The translations under genes and the position numbers were made by a program. The notes beneath the pieces were generated by a model. It ran no database searches. It had not been told where the DNA came from and saw nothing but the letters and a program-made list of their open reading frames with translations. 64,000 nucleotides of DNA from the NCBI RefSeq assembly GCF_022637455.1, contig NZ_CP093341.1, forward strand, positions 1,426,001-1,490,000, in the 5' to 3' direction. Position 1 is the first letter of the stretch; the number at the start of each line of letters is the position of its first letter. Positions 57,352-64,000 of this stretch are shown piece by piece. Origin of the DNA: Lysobacter sp. S4-A87. GTDB lineage: Bacteria > Pseudomonadota > Gammaproteobacteria > Xanthomonadales > Xanthomonadaceae.

Positions 57352-58332
57352 ATGCAAGCTGCAGGCAACAACCGTGGCGCCGTCGACATCCTCGGCGGCG
57401 CCACCATGGGCACCACCTGGTCGGTGAAGCTGGTCACGCGCCCGCACACCGACCTGCACGCGCTGCACTCGCACATCCAGGCGCGCCTGGATGGTGTGGT
57501 GGCGCAGATGAGCAACTGGACCGCGCATTCCGACCTGAGCCGCTTCAACGCCGCGGCCGCCGGCAGCTGGCATGCGCTGCAGGATGACTTCTGGACCGTG
57601 CTGTCGTGCGCGCTCGACATCGCCCGCAGCAGTGGCGGCGCCTACGACCCGACCCTCGGTGCGCTCGTCGATGCATGGGGGTTTGGCCCGTCCGGTCGCC
57701 ATGAGGGCCGCCATGACGCACCCGTCGACGTACCGGTGCACGTGCTCGCATCGATCGGCTGGCAACGCATCGTGCTCGACCACGGCACCAGGCGCGTCCT
57801 GCAGCCGGGTGGCACGCAGCTGGACCTGTGCGCGATCGCCAAGGGTTACGCCGCCGATGCCGTGGCCGCGCAACTGCTCTCGGACGGCATCGACAGCATG
57901 CTGGTCGAAGTCGGCGGCGAACTCTACGGCCGCGGCCACAAGCCCGACGGCAGCCCCTGGCGCGTGATCGTCGAAGCCTGCGCCGGCGACGAGGACGACG
58001 CCAACGAAGCACGCGTGCTGGCGCTCGACGGGCGCGCCGTCGCAACGTCCGGCGATCGCTGGCATCGCGTCGAGCGCGACGGCCAGCGTTACAGCCACAC
58101 CATCGACCCGCGCAGCGGACGCCCTGCGCGCGGCGCGCCGGCGGCGGTCACCGTGGCCGCCAGCAATGCCATGCTTGCCGACGGCTGGGCTACGGCGCTG
58201 ACCGTGATGGGCGCCGAAGCAGGCCATGCATTCGCATGCGAGCAAGGCCTGGCGGCGCGATTCGTTGTGTCCGGCGCCTGCGGGCAGGAAGAACGCATGA
58301 CGCCGGCGTTCGCGGAACTGTTGCAGGCATGA
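57352..58332 (+). CDS. apbE: FAD:protein FMN transferase, ApbE family
   Basis: 326 residues. The signature GATMGTTWSVK (16-26), FDxGAIAKGYAAD-type region DLCAIAKGYAADAVA near 160 and VEVGGELYGRG near 185 identify ApbE, which moves FMN from FAD to Thr/Ser of partner proteins. No signal peptide is visible, and an in-frame stop just upstream excludes a longer start. It overlaps the next gene by four bases. Confidence 0.88.
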   Translation: MQAAGNNRGAVDILGGATMGTTWSVKLVTRPHTDLHALHSHIQARLDGVVAQMSNWTAHSDLSRFNAAAAGSWHALQDDFWTVLSCALDIARSSGGAYDPTLGALVDAWGFGPSGRHEGRHDAPVDVPVHVLASIGWQRIVLDHGTRRVLQPGGTQLDLCAIAKGYAADAVAAQLLSDGIDSMLVEVGGELYGRGHKPDGSPWRVIVEACAGDEDDANEARVLALDGRAVATSGDRWHRVERDGQRYSHTIDPRSGRPARGAPAAVTVAASNAMLADGWATALTVMGAEAGHAFACEQGLAARFVVSGACGQEERMTPAFAELLQA

Positions 58333-59966
58333 GCACCGGCACCACTTCCCACCGGGCCTGGCTCGGCAATGCGCTGGCGCTGGCGGGCCTGCTGGTGCTG
58401 GCGCTGGCACTGGGCCGCTGGCAGAGCGATGCCTGGTGGCTGGCGTCGCCGCGGCTGGGCAGCTGGCTGCTTGCCGCGCTGGTCCTGCTGGCCTACCTGG
58501 GCCTGTGCGCGTCGATCCTCGCCAGGGCGAGGGCGCAGGCGCAATCGGACTGCATTCGCGAAGACGACGGTGGCACCGATGCCGTGCTGTTGTCCTGGGC
58601 CAGCCAGACCGGCTTTGCCCAGCAGCTGGCCGAGCACACCGCCGATGCGCTGCGCGGTGCGGGCATGGCGGTCCGCGCGATGCCGCTGCATCGCATCGAT
58701 GCCGACGTGCTGCGCAGTCACCGGCGCGCACTGTTCATCGCCAGCACGACCGGCGAAGGCGATCCGCCGGACCACGTGCTCGGTTTCACCCGCCATGTGC
58801 TCGACACCTCCATCGCGCTGGACGGACTGGAGTACGCCGTACTGGCACTGGGCGACCGCGCCTATGAGCAGTTCTGCGGATTCGGACGCCGCCTCGACCA
58901 ATGGCTGCACCACCACGGCGCCAGGCCGCTGTTCGACCGCATCGATGTCGATGCGGGCGACGCGGGCGCGCTGCGCCACTGGCAGCATCGACTGGGCCAG
59001 CTCAGCGGCCACGCCGACTTCGCCGACTGGAGCGCCCCGGCCTACCAGGCATGGCGCCTGGACCACCGCCGCTGGCTCAACGAAGGCAGCTCCGGCGGCC
59101 CGGCCTACCACGTCGCCCTGCTCCCGGATGACCGCGCCGATCTGGATTGGACTGCCGGCGACATCGCCGAGATCGGACCGCGTCACCCGGTCGATGTCGT
59201 CGCCGACTGGCTCGCCGTGTGTGGATTCGATGGCGATGCCGTGGTCAAGGCGGACGACGCTAGCGAGCCCTTGTCGGCGCTGTTGGCGCGATCCCGGCTG
59301 CCCACGTCGAAGGATGTCCTCGGCCGCGGGCCACAGGCCGTTGCCGACGGACTGCAACCGTTGCCCCATCGCGAATACTCGATCGCCTCGCTGCCCAGCG
59401 ATGGCAGCCTGCAGTTGCTGGTCCGGCAGATGCGCCACCCGGACGGGCGCCTGGGCAGCGGCAGCGGCTGGCTGACCGCGCATGCCGCGCCCGGTGCGCG
59501 CATCGACCTGCGCATTCGTCGCAATCGCTCGTTCCATCCGCCGGTCGACGACCGCCCGATGGTGCTGATCGGCAACGGCACCGGCCTGGCCGGACTGCGT
59601 GCGCTGTTGAAGGCGCGCATCGCCGCAGGCCAGCACCGCAACTGGTTGCTGTTCGGCGAGCGCCACGCCCGCCACGATTTCCACTATCGCGACGAACTCG
59701 AAACGTGGCTGCGCGAGGGTCGCCTGCAGGAACTCGACCTGGCCTTCTCGCGTGACGATCCGTCGCGGCGCACTTACGTGCAGCACCTGCTGCGCGAACG
59801 CATCGACCGCCTGCGCGAGTGGATCGCGCAGGGAGCTTCGATCTACGTCTGCGGCAGCCTGGAAGGCATGGCGCCGGAAGTCGACGCGGTGCTGCGCGAG
59901 GCAGTGGGCCTCGACGCACTGGAGACCATGGCCGCCGACGGCCGCTATTGCCGCGACGTGTACTAG
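58329..59966 (+). CDS. Membrane-anchored flavodoxin/FNR reductase
   Basis: 545 residues. Two N-terminal transmembrane helices (about 10-30 and 42-65) are followed by a flavodoxin-like domain (LLSWASQTGFAQQLAEHTADA, quoted in part; 85-215). An FNR part then has the FAD motif REYSIAS, NADPH motif GNGTGLAGLRALL and a terminal aromatic residue (CRDVY). It is likely to feed NADPH electrons to periplasmic or membrane ferric-siderophore reduction. It ends the iron locus. Confidence 0.85.
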   Translation: MSTGTTSHRAWLGNALALAGLLVLALALGRWQSDAWWLASPRLGSWLLAALVLLAYLGLCASILARARAQAQSDCIREDDGGTDAVLLSWASQTGFAQQLAEHTADALRGAGMAVRAMPLHRIDADVLRSHRRALFIASTTGEGDPPDHVLGFTRHVLDTSIALDGLEYAVLALGDRAYEQFCGFGRRLDQWLHHHGARPLFDRIDVDAGDAGALRHWQHRLGQLSGHADFADWSAPAYQAWRLDHRRWLNEGSSGGPAYHVALLPDDRADLDWTAGDIAEIGPRHPVDVVADWLAVCGFDGDAVVKADDASEPLSALLARSRLPTSKDVLGRGPQAVADGLQPLPHREYSIASLPSDGSLQLLVRQMRHPDGRLGSGSGWLTAHAAPGARIDLRIRRNRSFHPPVDDRPMVLIGNGTGLAGLRALLKARIAAGQHRNWLLFGERHARHDFHYRDELETWLREGRLQELDLAFSRDDPSRRTYVQHLLRERIDRLREWIAQGASIYVCGSLEGMAPEVDAVLREAVGLDALETMAADGRYCRDVY

Positions 59967-59973
59967 CTGGCGC

Positions 59974-60585
59974 TCAGGCGCCTGCCAGCGATTCAATCCG
60001 GATCAGCAAGGCTTCGCCGCCGCCGTCGAGGACATGACGCACGCGCTGCGAGCCCGCCGCGATGATCGCGGTATCGGCCGCCGCCAGTGGCGGCAGGCCG
60101 GAGTCGTCGGCAAACCTGGCCTGGCCTGCGATCAGGTGCACGATCCAGGTGCTGTCCGCCTCGGCGAACAGCACCATCGGCCCGACCAGCGGCCGATGCC
60201 ACAGGTCGGCGCGAACACGGTCGCGACGCCACATCAGGTTGAAGTCGTGGGTGAGGCCGTCGAGCAATTCCCCGCTCACGCCACGCTCGCCGGCAAAGCG
60301 GAGTCGATCGTGTGGCGGCAGCAGTTCCTTCACTTCGCCGTCGTCGAAGCGCAGGCGCAGGCCGTTGCCCGCAAGCAGCACCAGCTCGCGGTCGATTCCG
60401 GGAAAAGCGGAGAACGGGGCGTCGCGTTCGATCTCGGCGATCGAAAGACGCCAGTCCCAGGGCGCATCCGCTGCGGGCACGTGCGCGTGGATCTCGCGGG
60501 TCCATCCCATCTGGTTGCGCCAGCGTTCGCGGCGGTATTCGTTGGCCGGTATTACCCAGGACCGGCTGCTGCGTTCGGGTGTCAT
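59974..60585 (-). CDS. hutD: HutD/Ves family protein
   Basis: 203 residues of a double cupin fold: WDWRLSIAEIERDAPFSAFPGIDR (quoted in part; 44-67), LLAGNGLRL, and THDFNLMWRRD near 112. HutD proteins accompany histidine utilisation or stand alone as Ves; their function is uncertain. There are no hut genes here. It converges on the reductase with an 7 bp gap. ATG at 60585 is preferred to the adjacent GTG. Confidence 0.8.
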   Translation of the reverse strand: MTPERSSRSWVIPANEYRRERWRNQMGWTREIHAHVPAADAPWDWRLSIAEIERDAPFSAFPGIDRELVLLAGNGLRLRFDDGEVKELLPPHDRLRFAGERGVSGELLDGLTHDFNLMWRRDRVRADLWHRPLVGPMVLFAEADSTWIVHLIAGQARFADDSGLPPLAAADTAIIAAGSQRVRHVLDGGGEALLIRIESLAGA

Positions 60586-60825
60586 CACCGGGGACGTCGC
60601 CTGTGCGGAAGCTCGAGGCTGACAGTCTAGCGGCGGGCACCGCGGATGCGCTTGTCGGGCGGCCAGACCTGGTTGCGGTGCACGGGCCGAGGCGCCACTC
60701 CGTCGCAGTCCGTTGCAACGAAGTGGCAGTACTTCCTTGTCCAGGGATGTTCCCCTGACTCCCTTCGGGCATCCGTGCCGCCCCTTGCCGACGCCGTCCG
60801 CGCGAACGACGCCGGCAGGAGATGC

Positions 60826-61266
60826 TCAGCGGTTGGCGGTCCTGGCAGGCGCGGCCTTGGCCGGGGGCTTGGCAGGTGCAGGCTTGGCCGGGGGCTTGGC
60901 GGCGGGCTTGGCGGCCGGGGTTCCCGCTGGCCTGCCAGGAACCGGTTTTGCAGTCGCCGGTGCGCCCGCCGCGGCGGGCTTCGCCGGTGCTGCGGCACCG
61001 CTGAAGACGATGCGATCGAGGTTCTTCTCGACGGTCTTGAGGCCGACGCCCTTGACCAGCGCCAGTTGCTCGGCGCTGCGGAATGGGCCGTTGGCCTTGC
61101 GGTACGCAACGATCGCGTCGGCCTTGCCCGGTCCTATGTTGACCAGGACCCGGTCGATCGTGGCGGCATCGGCGGTGTTGATGTTGACCTTCTCGGCGGC
61201 GTGGGCCGCAGCTGCCATCAGCAACGACAGCAGCAGCGGCACGATCTTCCTGACGGGTGATTTCAT
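60826..61266 (-). CDS. ComEA-like helix-hairpin-helix DNA-binding protein
   Basis: 146 residues with a signal peptide (ending AAHA). A ComEA-type HhH pair (KVNINTADAATIDRVLVNIG through GVGLKTVEKNLDRIVF, about 25-90) is followed by an Ala/Pro/Lys tail (PAAKPAAKPPAKPA) of about 50 residues. ComEA binds incoming DNA in the periplasm during natural transformation; some small ComEA-like proteins have other roles. ATG at 61266 starts the signal peptide. The 240 bp between it and hutD holds nothing recognised. Confidence 0.85.
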   Translation of the reverse strand: MKSPVRKIVPLLLSLLMAAAAHAAEKVNINTADAATIDRVLVNIGPGKADAIVAYRKANGPFRSAEQLALVKGVGLKTVEKNLDRIVFSGAAAPAKPAAAGAPATAKPVPGRPAGTPAAKPAAKPPAKPAPAKPPAKAAPARTANR

Positions 61267-61657
61267 GGCGTGGCTCCGTGGGTAGGGTCGGACCAGGGTC
61301 TGGAGGGGAGTCTGGAGAGGCCTGAGGGGAAGGCTCTGAAGAGCACGCCACAGACCAGGGCCGGGACCGTATTGGCACTGGATTTCGGTTCCTGGCCGAG
61401 TTCGTCCGGGCCGCGTTCGCCTGCCATTGCGCGGTGACGACGCGGACAATCAGTCTCTGCGTGCACCAGCGCGCGGCCCATCGCCGTGGGCTTCGCGGCA
61501 AGGCCGGCACACACCGCTGTGGGCGGTCGGGAAACGCCTACGCGGCGTGCGGACCGGGCTCCGGGCGCGGCCACGCGGCAGCCAACCGCCGTTTTACGCA
61601 TCGGATCGACGCCCGCCGGGCGTAAACTGGCGTTTTCCCCTGTTCCGAGGCCCCTCC
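61267..61657. other. Intergenic region between ComEA-like gene and M20 dipeptidase
   Basis: 391 bp between divergent genes. It includes purine-rich tandem GTCTGGAGGGGAG/GTCTGGAGAGGCC units near 61299-61320. No gene, RNA or operator was recognised. Confidence 0.45.
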
Positions 61658-63163
<1,506 letters not shown>

Positions 63164-63286
63164 AGGCGCCCCTCTGCCCGGGCGCCTTCGGCGACCCGTT
63201 CCTCCCCCGCACAGGGGGAGGGCTTTGAGCAGATGGCCCGGTGCTAGGATGCGCTCGCGTCACCAACCACTTCAGGAGGGAGCGAT

Positions 63287-63535
63287 ATGGGCAGCATCGT
63301 CTATACGATCATCATTGGTGCGGTTATTGGAATCCTGGCGCGTTTCTTCAAGCCCGGTGCGGACCCGATGGGCTGGATCCTCACCATCCTGCTCGGCATC
63401 GCCGGCGCCTACATCGGCAGCCTGCTCTATGCCGGCGGTGGTTTCATCGGCTTCATCATCTCGATCATCTGCGCTGTGGTGCTGCTTTTCGTCTACGAGT
63501 TCATCCGCAGCAAGACCGCCAAACCGGCGGCCTGA
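63287..63535 (+). CDS. GlsB/YeaQ/YmgE family stress-response membrane protein
   Basis: 82 residues with three hydrophobic segments and the family's glycine pattern (GAVIGILARFFKPGADPMGW, then LLGIAGAYIGSLLY). These tiny inner-membrane proteins respond to stress; the mechanism is unknown. AGGAGG lies a few bases before the ATG. A strong terminator follows. Confidence 0.88.
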   Translation: MGSIVYTIIIGAVIGILARFFKPGADPMGWILTILLGIAGAYIGSLLYAGGGFIGFIISIICAVVLLFVYEFIRSKTAKPAA

Positions 63536-63551
63536 TCCGCGCAGGAAAAAC

Positions 63552-63579
63552 AAAAACCCCGGCCCAGGCCGGGGTTTTT
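63552..63579 (+). terminator. Rho-independent terminator after the GlsB-type gene
   Basis: AAAAACCCCGGCC/GGCCGGGGTTTTT perfect arms followed by T-rich sequence; it can serve both convergent genes. Confidence 0.9.
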
Positions 63580-63583
63580 GCTT

Positions 63584-63615
63584 GCGTAGCCCGGGTAAGC
63601 GCAGCGCACCCGGGA
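63584..63615. repeat. Dispersed intergenic repeat (GTAGCCCGGGTAAG...CACCCGGG)
   Basis: Shares GCGTAGCCCGGGTAAG and GCACCCGGG with the element at 8549-8585 in opposite orientation. Confidence 0.55.
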
Positions 63616-64000
63616 TCACTCCAGCAGATAGTCGATGACCCTCTGCGCCAGGTGCTCGGCGTTGTCGCTCACCGTGTCGAGCTTCAATTCGGCCGCCTCG
63701 GGCACCTCGTAAGGCGAGTCGATGCCGGTGAAGTTGCGCAGCTGGCCAGCGCGCGCCTTGGCGTACAGCCCCTTCACGTCACGCTCCTCGGCCACCGCCA
63801 GGGGCGTGTCGATGAAGACCTCGACGAACTCGCCGGGCGCGAACAGCTCTCGCGCCATGCGCCGCTCGGCGCGGAACGGCGAGATGAAACTGACCAGCAC
63901 GATCAGGCCCGCGTCCGACATCAGCTTCGCCACTTCGGCGACGCGACGGATGTTCTCGACGCGATCCTCGTCGGTGAACCCCAGGTCCTTGTTGAGGCCG
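63616..64000 (-). CDS. cysC: Adenylylsulfate kinase domain (3' end; CysC or CysNC fusion)
   Basis: The minus-strand frame is open from the right edge to a stop at 63616. It reads [20 protein letters not shown], then [40 protein letters not shown] and a typical APS-kinase C-terminus. It phosphorylates adenylylsulfate to PAPS in sulfate assimilation. The start and any fused CysN domain lie beyond the window. Confidence 0.9.
   Translation of the reverse strand, partial: GLNKDLGFTDEDRVENIRRVAEVAKLMSDAGLIVLVSFISPFRAERRMARELFAPGEFVEVFIDTPLAVAEERDVKGLYAKARAGQLRNFTGIDSPYEVPEAAELKLDTVSDNAEHLAQRVIDYLLE

Overview
The window looks like chromosomal DNA of a GC-rich gammaproteobacterium of the Xanthomonadaceae/Lysobacteraceae (Lysobacter-like). 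The basis is overall base composition and gene content: a MurD2-MurL pair, a fused aspartate kinase/diaminopimelate decarboxylase, a suf operon led by an Rrf2 regulator, many S9 peptidases and TonB receptors. The genus is an inference. No rRNA, tRNA or CRISPR array was seen.

Region 1 (1-7333) is a chromosomal integron. A complete integron integrase gene (intI, 6311-7333, +) lies beside an attI region, with a cassette array running leftwards on the minus strand and off the left edge. I count 14 attC sites and 15 cassettes, the last one cut by the window edge. Cassette genes are small, of lower GC, and mostly unknown membrane proteins, lipoproteins or short soluble proteins. Four cassettes have no convincing gene; three of these are near-identical copies and one is a diverged relative.

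Region 2 (7466-16830) holds a nitronate monooxygenase and a peptide-use cluster: two secreted S9 peptidases around an OPT and a POT peptide transporter. Region 3 (16917-20881) is the dTDP-L-rhamnose operon rfbBACD followed (reading rightwards) by ssb. Region 4 (21068-31863) holds a DUF5076 gene, a polyprenyl diphosphate synthase, a dienelactone hydrolase-like protein, the overlapping operon lysAC-murL-murD2 (lysine synthesis plus the L-Glu ligation/epimerisation route to D-Glu in peptidoglycan), PhzF, an alpha/beta hydrolase, OsmC and a small membrane protein. Region 5 (32217-42213) holds an EF-G paralogue, several envelope proteins (DUF2272, DUF1439 and NTF2-like lipoproteins), a PIN protein, a large DUF5916 protein, 3-hydroxybutyrate dehydrogenase, a bacterial SET-domain protein and a cytochrome c lipoprotein.

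Region 6 (42362-48531) is the iron-sulfur cluster operon sufR-sufB-C-D-S, followed by a GNAT acetyltransferase and a Rieske ferredoxin. Region 7 (48593-59966) is an iron-acquisition locus. Two tandem TonB siderophore receptors, each behind a Fur-box-like palindrome, are followed by PiuC, a sphingomyelinase D-like phospholipase, a PepSY membrane protein, DUF2271, DUF4198, ApbE and a membrane-anchored flavodoxin/FNR reductase. Together these suggest uptake of ferric siderophore, then reduction through flavin-linked proteins. Region 8 (59974-64000) holds HutD, a ComEA-like protein, an M20 dipeptidase, a GlsB/YeaQ protein and the 3' end of an APS kinase gene cut by the right edge.
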